Source: Anaerolineae bacterium (GTDB lineage: Bacteria > Chloroflexota > Anaerolineae > Promineifilales > Promineifilaceae). Taken from it: a DNA stretch of 64,000 nucleotides. Below, piece after piece: positions 1 through 7,713 of this stretch. Under the pieces are notes generated by a model that ran no database searches, was not told the origin of the DNA, and was given only the letters and a program-made list of their open reading frames with translations. A program made the position numbers and the translations under genes. The stretch lies in NCBI GenBank assembly GCA_020848035.1, contig JADLAX010000090.1:62001-126000 (forward strand). The letters run 5' to 3'. Position 1 is the stretch's first letter. The number at the start of each line of letters is the position of its first letter.

Positions 1-1
1 C

Positions 2-1045
2 GCTCGTGGCGCGATGGAAATTATTATCGCCACCATTGGCTTAAACCTGGGCATCCTGGCCCAAGACATGTTCTCCATCATCGTGGTGATGGCCATGACC
101 ACATCGTTGATGGCCCCCCCTGCGTTGCGCTGGGTGCTGAGCCGGGTAAACCCCAGCGAAGAAGAGATGAAGCGCCTGCGCCGCGAGGAACTAGCCGCAG
201 GCAGCATGGTGGCCAACATTCACCGGGTACTGCTGCCCGTGCGCCAGCGTGAAAAAGGGGGTGGAGCCATTCAAACCATTGAAGCGCATGTGCTGGAAAA
301 GCTGGCCGCGAAAACAGACCTTTCCCTGACGCTGCTTACGGTTGCCGAACAGGGCAAACGGGGCGCCGGGGCCGCCTTCCTCAAAGAACTCGCCTCGTTC
401 TTCTCACAGAAGGAGCTGGTACCTAAAGTTGTGGAGGCAGATAATCCTTCCCAAGAAATTCTCGACGAAGCAGAAAAGGATTACGATCTGCTGGTTTTTG
501 GCGCTTCGGAAAATAACCACAGCTCCAGCGTTGTGTTCACCCCGCTGGTAGATTACCTGGTGCGTATGGCACCGTGCCCCACCATTGTGGTGCAGGGGCA
601 GCGGGTGCAGCCCAACTGGAATCCCAAACGGATTCTGGTGCCCACCAACGGCACACAGGCGGCACGCAACGCCGCAGAATTGGCCTTTGCCCTGGCCAGC
701 GGCGAAGAGGACGAAATCCAGATTATGCACGTGGTTGTGGACAATACCAGCCGGTATTTTCTGGACGCCGACGGCACTATGTTTGAGAAACAGCTGCAAG
801 TTGGCCAGGAGATGGTGCGTGAGCTGTGTGAATTGGGCAAATCCCAGGACGTGCAAATTACCACCGATATTCAGGTGGGCACAGACGTTGAGACCACGAT
901 TCTGAACAAAGCCAGGGAGCATGCGGTGGACCTCATCATTTTGGGCACTGACGTGCGGTCGGGGTCAGAGCGGCTGTTTTTAGGACCACGGGTGGAACGG
1001 CTTCTGAAAAATGCGCCCTGCCCGGTGATTGTGTTGAACAGCTAA
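2..1045 (+). CDS. CPA2-type cation/H+ antiporter, C-terminal part with two Usp domains (5' partial)
   Basis: The reading frame is open from the window edge, and the first codons give ARGAM, typical of the last membrane segments of CPA2 Na+/H+ or K+/H+ exchangers. The gene therefore begins upstream and the ATG at 14 is probably internal. Residues 1-50 are hydrophobic (end of the exchanger domain). Two universal-stress-protein-like domains follow: one from about residue 70 to 195 ending in APCPTIVV, and one from about 205 to 342 starting ILVPTNGT and ending APCPVIVL with a glycine/serine-rich stretch (GTDVRSGSERLFLG) like the Usp nucleotide-binding loop. Antiporter-Usp fusions are known; the Usp part is thought to couple transport to nucleotide or stress status. 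The family call is firm, the ion unknown. Confidence 0.85.
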   Translation, partial: ARGAMEIIIATIGLNLGILAQDMFSIIVVMAMTTSLMAPPALRWVLSRVNPSEEEMKRLRREELAAGSMVANIHRVLLPVRQREKGGGAIQTIEAHVLEKLAAKTDLSLTLLTVAEQGKRGAGAAFLKELASFFSQKELVPKVVEADNPSQEILDEAEKDYDLLVFGASENNHSSSVVFTPLVDYLVRMAPCPTIVVQGQRVQPNWNPKRILVPTNGTQAARNAAELAFALASGEEDEIQIMHVVVDNTSRYFLDADGTMFEKQLQVGQEMVRELCELGKSQDVQITTDIQVGTDVETTILNKAREHAVDLIILGTDVRSGSERLFLGPRVERLLKNAPCPVIVLNS

Positions 1046-1094
1046 AGTACAGAGAGTGGCCTAAGCTTGTGGTCGTTTAAGTCTTTGCGCGGGT

Positions 1095-1300
1095 AATCAC
1101 CCTCACCCCAGCCCTCTCCCTGAGAGGGAGAGGGAGCCAGATTCCCGCCCCCTCCTAGTACAGTCCGGCGGAAATCTAAACAACGTTATTATGACAAGTT
1201 GCCGGACTGTTTAAGTATTGCGCCTTCGTCAATAACCTTATGCGAACTTTCGGGGCGCAATACTAGGGGGAGGGTTAGGGTGGGGGTTGAAGGATTGCCC
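1095..1300. repeat. GC-rich dispersed intergenic repeat, copy 1 (interrupted)
   Basis: The sequence begins CCCTCACCCCAGCCCTCTCC with a purine-rich inverted partner and ends in GGGGGAGGGTTAGGGTGGGG followed by TTGAA and ATTGCCCAA. The same outer parts recur at 34030-34123, and a related shorter form lies at 10621-10706. All copies are intergenic and can fold into a C-rich/G-rich hairpin. This copy differs because about 100 bp (1159-1262) are inserted between the two halves. Confidence 0.8.
1155..1266. mobile_element. Small double-hairpin insertion nested in the dispersed repeat
   Basis: Compared with the copy at 34030-34123, this copy carries an extra block bounded by CTAGTA (1155-1160) and TACTAG (1261-1266), i.e. 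a possible CTAG target duplication or 6-bp terminal inverted repeat. Inside are two perfect hairpins: a 10-bp stem ACAGTCCGGC (1160-1169) with GCCGGACTGT (1201-1210), and an 11-bp stem AGTATTGCGCC (1214-1224) with GGCGCAATACT (1254-1264). It has no coding capacity. It looks like a non-autonomous, MITE- or REP-like element. Confidence 0.55.
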
Positions 1301-1340
1301 AATTGTTTTTTTTGGCATGGTTCAAAACCGAAGAAACGAC

Positions 1341-1424
1341 CTTTACAATTTCGTAGCCGCGATTTCCAATCGCGTCCGAGTAAACGCGATTGGAAATCGC
1401 GGCTACGGCCGAAAAATTGTAAAG
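1341..1424. repeat. Long perfect inverted repeat (REP-like hairpin)
   Basis: Stem arms at 1352-1374 and 1385-1407 (CGTAGCCGCGATTTCCAATC and three further bases, then the exact complement) flank a 10-base loop. Outer arms CTTTACAATTT (1341-1351) and AAATTGTAAAG (1414-1424) extend the structure. It lies just upstream of the pyrophosphatase gene and could act as a transcript-end or processing structure. The type is a dispersed REP-like palindrome rather than a normal terminator, because no T run follows. Confidence 0.75.
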
Positions 1425-1453
1425 ATGATTTGGCTTACAATGAATCTGCGCGG

Positions 1454-1816
1454 GTGAATGAGTTGGTTTATCCAGACGCGACCGCTTTTATTGGGCAGAT
1501 GGTAACGGCCGTTATCGACCGCCCCGCCCTCTCCACCCACCCCAACGGCACCATCGTGTACCCCATCAACTACGGCTACCTGCCCGGCGTGCCCGCCCCC
1601 GACGGCGACGAATTAGATGTGTATGTGCTGAATATTGCCGAACCGCTGGCCCAATTTACCGGGCTGTGTATTGCCGTTATCCACCGCCTGAACGATAATG
1701 ACGACAAGCTGGTGCTTGTTCCCGCTGGCCAGACGGCCGCAGATGAACAAATCACCGCCCAGACCTGGTTTCAGGAACAATATTTTGAATCTATCATCAT
1801 TCGCAGCCCAACATAA
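1454..1816 (+). CDS. Short family I-type inorganic pyrophosphatase
   Basis: Predicted to hydrolyse pyrophosphate to phosphate in the cytoplasm, pulling biosynthetic reactions forward. The protein shows the family I core: HPNGTIVYPINYGYLPG near residues 28-44, followed by DGDELDVYVLN with the Mg2+-binding acidic cluster, then HRLNDNDDKLV. At about 120 residues it belongs to the short pyrophosphatase branch rather than the E. coli Ppa type. The frame stays open upstream into the repeats, but that translation is low-complexity, so I place the start at GTG 1454 (V-N-E-L-V-Y); TTG 1463 is the alternative and no clear ribosome site decides. The stop codon overlaps the start of the next gene by one base, so the two are probably co-transcribed. 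An ACGGCCGT octamer lies at 1505. Confidence 0.8.
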   Translation: MNELVYPDATAFIGQMVTAVIDRPALSTHPNGTIVYPINYGYLPGVPAPDGDELDVYVLNIAEPLAQFTGLCIAVIHRLNDNDDKLVLVPAGQTAADEQITAQTWFQEQYFESIIIRSPT

Positions 1817-3666
1817 TGCCTCTTTTTCCCGGTGAGCTTCTCAACAAGCGGTATCGCATCCTCAACCTGCTGGCCGATGGGCAGTACGCAGCTACCTACC
1901 GCGCCTGGGACGTGGTAGACGGCCAGGACGTGGCCCTCAAAGAGTACCGCGACAGCTCGGTGGCGATGCAGAAGCTGTTCCGCCAGGAAGCGCGCCGCCT
2001 GAGCGACCTGGCCCATCCGCAGCTGCCCCAGGTGCTGGACCATTTTGCCCTGGAGGGCAGCGGCCAATACCTGGTCAGCCGCTACGTCGATGGGATCGAT
2101 TTGCAGAGCCTGCTGGACCAATACGGCCGTCTCCCCCCCGAACGCATCATCGACTGGCTGCAAGCCGCCTGCCAACCGCTCACCTACCTGCACCAGAAGG
2201 GGCAGCTTCACCTCAATATCAAACCGGCCAACATTCGCGTAACGCCAGACGGCACCGTCTTTTTGGTCGACAGCGGCCTGCCGGGGCTGGGCGTCCACCT
2301 GCACAGCCAGGGCTACGGCTCGCCCGAACAGCAGGCCCAGCTGGATGTGACCCCCGCCAGCGACATTTACAGCCTGGGGGCGACGCTCTACGCCCTGCTG
2401 ACCAACCAGGTGCCGCCGCGTGCCCTCAACCGGGAAACGGGCCTGTCTGACCTCATTCCAGCGCGGGAAGTGAATCCAGACGTGCCGCCCTACCTGTCGC
2501 TGGTGGCCAACCGGGCACTTTCGCTGCGTCCAGATGCCCGCTACGAAACGGCCGAATCCTTCGCCAACGCCCTGGTAAAACCCGGTGCCCAGCCCGAACC
2601 ACCGCCCATCGAGCCGCGCCGCACCGCGCCGCGCCAGTTGGGCAGCCCACCGCCACCGCGCCTGACGCCGCACAAACGCAAGCAGATCGAGCAGCGCACC
2701 ATTGTGGCCCTGGTGGTAATGCTGGTGCTGCTGGTAAGCATCGGCAGCCTGTTTACGCTGACGGGGCTGGGCGAACCAGATGAAGTGGCCGAGGCCGAAG
2801 CCACCGCCACGCTGGAATCGGCCATTGTGGCGGCCCTCACCGCCATTGCCCCCACCCCGTCGCCGCTGCCCGCGCCGACCCTGCCGCCCACGCCCAGCCC
2901 GGAACCGCTGCTCACCGACACGGGGGCGCGTATGGTGTACATGCCGGGCGGCACTTTCCGCATGGGGACGGATGAAGGGGAAACGGATGAACGGCCGTCG
3001 CACCTGGTAGCGATGGACCCGTTTTTCATCGACGAGACGGAGGTGACCAACGGGCAGTATGCCCAATGTGTCGACGCAGGTGTTTGCGCCGCGCCAGGGC
3101 GCAGCTCAATCCCATTCCCCGCTGGCTACTACGGCGACCCCGCCTACGCCGACTATCCGGTCGTGCAGGTCTCCTGGTACGATGCCGACACCTTTTGCGA
3201 CTGGCGCGATGCCCGGCTGCCGTCGGAGGCGGAGTGGGAAATGGCCGCCGGGTTTGATCCGGTACAGGCGATCATTTTGCGCTATCCGTGGGGTGACGTG
3301 TTTGAGGGGGCGAAGGTGAACTTTTGTGACGCCAACTGCCCGCGTGACTACCGGGACAGCAGCATGGACGATGGGTTCCAGATTACAGCACCGGTGGGCA
3401 GCTTTGTCGACGGCCGTTCCCCCATCGGCGTGTATGATCTGGCGGGCAACGTCATGGAGTGGGTCAGCGATTGGTACGACAGCCGCTACTACCGGGAAGC
3501 CACCGAAAGCAATCCGCTGGGGCCAGTGGAAGGGGAATTTAAAGCGATTCGCGGCGGTTCCTGGCTTTCGGCTGAAGAAGATTTGGGCGTGGTAGCCCGC
3601 AACTCCTTCGACCCCACCGTGCGCCGCGACAACCTCGGCTTCCGCTGCGCGATGACACCACCTTGA
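1816..3666 (+). CDS. Membrane-anchored Ser/Thr pseudokinase fused to an FGE/sulfatase-modifying-factor domain
   Basis: 616 residues. Residues about 12-270 form a Hanks-type kinase domain: ALKEY with Lys42, an alpha-C Glu near 58, and catalytic loop HLNIKPAN (132-139). Here the normally essential HRD aspartate is Asn134, while the DFG-like D152-S-G and Asn139 remain. The glycine loop is also weak (ADGQYAATY). This suggests a pseudokinase or a very weak kinase. A proline-rich linker, one transmembrane helix (about 295-318) and a Thr/Pro-rich external linker lead to a formylglycine-generating-enzyme-like domain (about 370-616) with MVYMPGGTFRMG, LPSEAEWE, GNVMEWVSDW and LGFRCA. Such domains in bacterial signalling proteins are mostly ligand- or substrate-binding, not proven FGEs. 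ATG overlaps the pyrophosphatase stop (TAATG). Confidence 0.85.
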   Translation: MPLFPGELLNKRYRILNLLADGQYAATYRAWDVVDGQDVALKEYRDSSVAMQKLFRQEARRLSDLAHPQLPQVLDHFALEGSGQYLVSRYVDGIDLQSLLDQYGRLPPERIIDWLQAACQPLTYLHQKGQLHLNIKPANIRVTPDGTVFLVDSGLPGLGVHLHSQGYGSPEQQAQLDVTPASDIYSLGATLYALLTNQVPPRALNRETGLSDLIPAREVNPDVPPYLSLVANRALSLRPDARYETAESFANALVKPGAQPEPPPIEPRRTAPRQLGSPPPPRLTPHKRKQIEQRTIVALVVMLVLLVSIGSLFTLTGLGEPDEVAEAEATATLESAIVAALTAIAPTPSPLPAPTLPPTPSPEPLLTDTGARMVYMPGGTFRMGTDEGETDERPSHLVAMDPFFIDETEVTNGQYAQCVDAGVCAAPGRSSIPFPAGYYGDPAYADYPVVQVSWYDADTFCDWRDARLPSEAEWEMAAGFDPVQAIILRYPWGDVFEGAKVNFCDANCPRDYRDSSMDDGFQITAPVGSFVDGRSPIGVYDLAGNVMEWVSDWYDSRYYREATESNPLGPVEGEFKAIRGGSWLSAEEDLGVVARNSFDPTVRRDNLGFRCAMTPP

Positions 3667-3742
3667 GTTGGTGAACGGTAATTAAAACTTAGGGTCTTTA
3701 GGACTGGGCGGGGTCAACCTGTTTTTTGCACCGAATTAGCCC

Positions 3743-3780
3743 GAATTGACGCTAATTTTCGCGATAATTCGCGTCAATTC
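3743..3780. terminator. Inverted repeat between convergent genes
   Basis: GAATTGACGC (3743-3752) pairs with GCGTCAATTC (3771-3780) around an AT-rich loop, between a plus-strand and a minus-strand gene end. Its position suggests a bidirectional transcription end. No clean T run follows, so factor-independent termination is uncertain. Confidence 0.45.
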
Positions 3781-3831
3781 GTTGCAAACCCAGAAAATCC
3801 CAAAGAACCAAAACTTATTACTGATTACGGA

Positions 3832-6270
3832 TTACCGATCAGCGCGTAGTTCGATGGGCAGCTCGACGGTGAATTGAGCACCACGTTGGGGGCGGTTGGC
3901 CACCTGGATGGTGCCGTGATGGGCGGCCACAATGCCTTTCACCGCTGCCAGCCCCACCCCCGAACCTTTGCTGGCCAGCCCTTCTTGAATGCCCCGGAAG
4001 AATTTATCAAACACGTGCGGCAGGTCTTTCTCGGGAATGCCTGGCCCTTCGTCGGCGACGCGGATGGTGAGCTTGTCGTTGCCATAAATCGTGGTGACGG
4101 TGACCTCGGTGAAGTCGGGCGAGTATTTGATGGCGTTGTCCACCAGGTTGAGCAGCATGTGGTAGAGGCGCAGGTTGTCGCCGTTGATGCGGTAGGCGGT
4201 GCCTTCGGTAACGGCCGTTACCTGAATCGCTTTTGGCAGGGCCGCCCCTTCGGTATCCCGCAGCACCTGGGCCACCGTGTCTTGCAAATCCACCATTTCT
4301 TGAGCAATACGCAGCGCTTCCTCGTCGGCCACCGTGTCCAGCAGCTGGGTGATCATGTCCAGCATCCGGTCGGCGGCGACGTTGATTTCGTCCAGGAAGC
4401 GCTTGCCCTTTTCGCCCAGCGTTTCGGTGCGCTCCAGCAAGTTGGCGTAACCGGTCACGGCCATCAGCGGGTTTTTTAAATCGTGCGACAGCATGTGCAT
4501 AAATTCGGAGCGATCTTTCTCCAGCTTTTTGACGTAGGTGATGTCTTGCATCATCACAATGGTGCCCACGCCGGGCACGTGTTCGGTGGTGGAGAGGTAA
4601 GTTTCCTCGCCAATTTGCACCTCGATGGTACGCCCCACACTGCTGCTGACCGCGCCAAAAAATTGGGACATGTTGTTGTTGAGCAGCCGCTGCGCCGCCC
4701 GGTTGGAGACAAGCACATTGCCCAGATCATCCAAAATGGTGAGCGGTTCGGAGAGGGTGTTGCCCATTGCCAGGATAGCACCACGCTGGCGCTCGGTGTT
4801 GGCGTAGAGGCGGGCATTTTCAACGGCCGTAGCCACCGGGTTGGCAAAGGCACGCAGCAGGGCGGCATCTTCCTCGCTAAAAATGGTGTCGGGCCGGTTG
4901 TGCAGCACCAGCACCCCCACCACTTCGCTTTTGACCTTCAGGGGCACGGCGGCCAGGGGCACCGGCTCGGTGGAAACCAACATGTCGAGATTTTCATCGT
5001 AATCGGGATGGTCGGTGATGTTGTTGGTGAAGACGGCTTCGCCACTGGCCACCACCGCGCCCAGGATGCCGTGGTGAATAGGGTATTCGGGCAGGGGGGC
5101 GGTGTCGCTGAACGGCCGTAACACCGGCTGGGTTTCATCGCGCAGGTAGAGGTGCACATTCACCACCGGCATGTGCCGCCGCACCTCCTGCACCAGCACT
5201 CGGTACACCTCGTTGATGTTCAGGGAGGCCGATACGGTGCGCGACAGCTCGTTCAGGGCGGCCAATTCACGAACGCGCTCGTTAAGCGCCAGGTCCGTGT
5301 CGCGGTAGAGGCGGGCGTTTTGGATGGCGATGGCGGCATAATCGGCAATGGCGCTGAGCAGGCGCTCGTCGTGGTCGTCAAATGATTTGCCCGGCTCACG
5401 GTGGGCCGAGGCGAGCACCCCAAAAGTGACGCCGCCCAGGGAGATGGGCACGTAGGCCAGCGCCTGCACCAGGTAGCCGGTCATCACCTGCTGGCCCGCC
5501 TGCCCTGGCTGGGAACTGATGCGAATCGCCTTGCCCGATTTGATGACACGCCCGGCGGGGGTGTCTTCGTTGATGGGCATGCGGGTGCGACGCAGCTGGG
5601 CCTCGTCGGCGCTGCGGCGGGCCTCCAGGAAGAGCTCACCCGTGGCTTCATCAACCAGCCAGATGGAGGTTTCGCCAGCGGCGGTGAGGCTCATGGCGGT
5701 GGCCACGACCTGGGTCAGCACCTCGTCCAGGTTGAGTTGGGAGGTGATCGCCTTGCCAATTTGGGCCAGGGCGTCAACCAGGTCGATGCGCTGTTTGAGG
5801 GGGGCGGTTTGCAGGTACGGCCGTCTGACAATATTGACGGTCAGCTGCAAGTTGCCCAGGCTGAGGATATCGCCGTCGGCCAGGGCGTAGGGGGTGTTGA
5901 TGCCGATGGAACGGCCGTTGCGCTTGGTGCCGTTGGTGCTGCCCCGGTCAATGACAAACAGGTTGGCCGCAGTGGGGCGCAGCACCACATGCCGCCGCGA
6001 GACGCCCATTGTCTCCGCGCCGTATGGCGTCAGGTCAATGAGGTCGCTTTCATTTTTGCCCCGCCCCAGACAAATCTCGTTGTTGATCTCCAGGCCAAAC
6101 TGCTGTTCTTTGTTGGCAGTAGACAAAAAGCGTACCCGCCAGACGGGCAAAGCATGTTCATCGGCTGTGGCCAAAGGGACCGGACGATAATCCAGCTCAT
6201 CGGTCATGACACTATCAAATCGCTGAGCGGATAACAGTTCAGTTGGTTTAATTTTCAGTTGTTGCGACAT
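3832..6270 (-). CDS. Cytoplasmic FHA-GAF-GAF-PAS sensor histidine kinase
   Basis: 812 residues without membrane segments. An FHA domain (about 64-145; LGRGKNESD, SRRHVVL, DRGSTNGT) should bind a phosphothreonine partner, which fits the Ser/Thr-kinase-like gene converging on it. GAF domains follow at about 170-320 and 345-490, then a short PAS-like segment (about 500-580). A HisKA domain has phospho-acceptor His596 in MLSHDLKNPL, and a HATPase_c domain has NLVDNAIKYS, DEGPGIP and GSGVGLAAVKG. No receiver domain is attached and no response regulator gene is adjacent, so the output partner is not visible. The start is ATG 6270. Several ACGGCCGT octamers lie inside the gene, indicating long-resident DNA. 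Confidence 0.92.
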   Translation of the reverse strand: MSQQLKIKPTELLSAQRFDSVMTDELDYRPVPLATADEHALPVWRVRFLSTANKEQQFGLEINNEICLGRGKNESDLIDLTPYGAETMGVSRRHVVLRPTAANLFVIDRGSTNGTKRNGRSIGINTPYALADGDILSLGNLQLTVNIVRRPYLQTAPLKQRIDLVDALAQIGKAITSQLNLDEVLTQVVATAMSLTAAGETSIWLVDEATGELFLEARRSADEAQLRRTRMPINEDTPAGRVIKSGKAIRISSQPGQAGQQVMTGYLVQALAYVPISLGGVTFGVLASAHREPGKSFDDHDERLLSAIADYAAIAIQNARLYRDTDLALNERVRELAALNELSRTVSASLNINEVYRVLVQEVRRHMPVVNVHLYLRDETQPVLRPFSDTAPLPEYPIHHGILGAVVASGEAVFTNNITDHPDYDENLDMLVSTEPVPLAAVPLKVKSEVVGVLVLHNRPDTIFSEEDAALLRAFANPVATAVENARLYANTERQRGAILAMGNTLSEPLTILDDLGNVLVSNRAAQRLLNNNMSQFFGAVSSSVGRTIEVQIGEETYLSTTEHVPGVGTIVMMQDITYVKKLEKDRSEFMHMLSHDLKNPLMAVTGYANLLERTETLGEKGKRFLDEINVAADRMLDMITQLLDTVADEEALRIAQEMVDLQDTVAQVLRDTEGAALPKAIQVTAVTEGTAYRINGDNLRLYHMLLNLVDNAIKYSPDFTEVTVTTIYGNDKLTIRVADEGPGIPEKDLPHVFDKFFRGIQEGLASKGSGVGLAAVKGIVAAHHGTIQVANRPQRGAQFTVELPIELRADR

Positions 6271-6522
6271 AGATCATTACGAGGTACCGAGCAAATCAGC
6301 TAATCCAATTAAATTTGCACTCCATCCTGGCGATTTGCTCCGGGAATTGGCAGACTCCCAATACAACGTCGTCTACCGCCTTTTCCCTATAGCAACCTTA
6401 TCCTTCCTTGGCTACCTCTTTCGGAAAACATCCACACGAGTAGCACCTACTACCATGACAAACAATTCTAACAATGCTTGTTAAGATAATAGCTTGACCA
6501 GTGATTTTATGCCATTTTATCC

Positions 6523-6705
6523 GTAATCGTTCAGTTAGTATCCCGCACAAGGGCGCTGCGCGCCCCGTGCGGGGAAGAAGTTTGGGTTTTTTCACTTTTG
6601 GGGGTCATTTTGACCCCCAAAAGTGAAAAAACCCTCGATCTTTGGCTGCGCCAGGCGCGAAGCGCCGAGGCGCGGCCCATGCTCTACAGAGAACTGAACG
6701 GTTAC
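6523..6705. repeat. MITE-like structured element with terminal inverted repeats
   Basis: GTAATCGTTCAGTT (6523-6536) is an inverted near-copy (13 of 14) of AACTGAACGGTTAC (6692-6705). Between them lie a GC-rich hairpin (CCCGCAC at 6542-6548 with GTGCGGG at 6567-6573), a long perfect palindrome (6584-6634) and another GC-rich hairpin. There is no credible coding region. The whole 6271-6861 gap shows nothing else apart from the unassigned promoter of the histidine kinase. Confidence 0.5.
6584..6634. terminator. Perfect 24-bp inverted repeat, possible bidirectional terminator
   Basis: Arms 6584-6607 and 6611-6634 are perfectly complementary (GGGTTTTTTCACTTTTGGGG and onward) with a 3-base spacer. 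The runs of T and A on the outside make it terminator-like in both directions. It lies 3' of the minus-strand operon ending at 6862 and upstream of the histidine kinase. Confidence 0.6.
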
Positions 6706-6861
6706 TTTTATCCCTGGAACTGCGTAACCGTATCGGATAAATTTCCGCCGGGCGGTACTGGACCACAGAATCGGGACAGTGTTCAGTCAGTTAGTGGCCA
6801 GAAAAGGGAAATGGTCACAGAACAAGGAGCGGTCCACGCCCGCCCGGCTAGAAACCGGCGG

Positions 6862-7713
6862 TTACGAGCGGTTGGTCTGGACGAGGAAGGCGAGTTCGGT
6901 GGCAAATTCGAAGCGCTGGACGTGCCAGTTACGGCCGTCGGCCAACCGCTCAAACTGCTGCGTGTAATTTTCTACCATGCCCTTGCTGCGCCCCCCCAAA
7001 CTTTGCGCCGGGTAGCTGATGAGGAGGAAACGGCCGTTTAGCGCTTCAATCAGGTCGGCCGCCGCTGACTTATCCACCTGCTCCAGACAGGGCAGCGTTT
7101 TGAGCAGCAAGATCAAATCGTATGGTTCGGTAGGTGGATTGCCGATGATGTCGCGCTGCTGGGTACGGCCGTTTACCCCGGCAAGCGCAAAAAAGCCCTG
7201 AATGAAGGTGAGCATGTCGCTGTAGATGTCAACGGCCGTAAATTGTGTCTCTTTGGGTAGGGGCAGCCAGGGGTAGGCCAGCGGATTCAGCCCGCAGGCC
7301 AGGTCCAGCACGGTGCGGACAGGCGGTAGTTCGGCAAAAATGGTCTGGTAAAATTCGTCGAGGATGGGCAGGCGTTCGCGGGTGGAGGCGTGGGCCTGCA
7401 TCAGTTGGTAGCAGGCGGCGCGGAGTTGGTGGGATGAAGTGGCGGCCTGCCCGGACCCTTCGACAGGCTCAGGGTCCGTTTCGCGCAGCAGCGCCAGACT
7501 TTTTTCATAGTTTAGCCGGGACTCCTGGTAAGCTCCGCCCACCTGGTGCAGCTTGTTTTTGGTGGCCTTCACCGCCTCTTTGAGCGAGCGGCGCTTGGCC
7601 AGCTCCTGCGCCCCAATACGCCGCACCAGCTCCGGGGCAATCTCGCGGTACTTCGCCCCTTGCAAAACCTGAGACGCTAATAAATCTATACTGCTTTGAT
7701 TATTGACTGACAC
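6862..7713 (-). CDS. FmrO/Arm-Rmt family 16S rRNA (guanine1405-N7) methyltransferase homologue
   Basis: 283 residues. A helical N-terminal region (about 1-120) precedes a SAM-binding motif VLDLACGLNPLAYPWL and a C-terminal signature SYPAQSLGGRSKGMVENY. This matches the loop that typifies 16S rRNA m7G1405 methyltransferases (ArmA, RmtB, FmrO group), enzymes that block 4,6-disubstituted aminoglycosides. The family assignment is from recognised motifs; the resistance role is inferred. About 9 residues (DPEPVEGSG) near position 80 come from a palindromic repeat inserted in frame. The gene is last in an overlapping minus-strand operon; its start overlaps the DUF4276 gene end by 14 bases. Octamers at 6931, 7030, 7165 and 7232 suggest it is resident rather than recently captured. 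Confidence 0.8.
   Translation of the reverse strand: MSVNNQSSIDLLASQVLQGAKYREIAPELVRRIGAQELAKRRSLKEAVKATKNKLHQVGGAYQESRLNYEKSLALLRETDPEPVEGSGQAATSSHQLRAACYQLMQAHASTRERLPILDEFYQTIFAELPPVRTVLDLACGLNPLAYPWLPLPKETQFTAVDIYSDMLTFIQGFFALAGVNGRTQQRDIIGNPPTEPYDLILLLKTLPCLEQVDKSAAADLIEALNGRFLLISYPAQSLGGRSKGMVENYTQQFERLADGRNWHVQRFEFATELAFLVQTNRS
7452..7477. repeat. Palindromic repeat inserted in frame in the rRNA methyltransferase gene
   Basis: CGGACCCT (7452-7459) and AGGGTCCG (7470-7477) flank TCGACAGGCTC. The core CCCTTCGACAGGCTCAGGG is a recognisable dispersed palindrome seen in many bacterial genomes, usually between genes. Here it is translated in an open frame as the segment around PEPVEGS. Confidence 0.65.

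Noticed and set aside
1199..1453. Long N-terminal extension of the pyrophosphatase
   Set aside because: This part of the frame lies in hairpin repeats and gives low-complexity sequence; family members begin near the V-N-E-L start.
4208..4222. Individual ACGGCCGT copies as operators
   Set aside because: Copies lie mostly inside coding regions in all phases, so a promoter-operator role for single copies is not supported.
6398..6595. Small minus-strand ORF
   Set aside because: It runs through palindromic repeats, has no ribosome site and no protein-like features.
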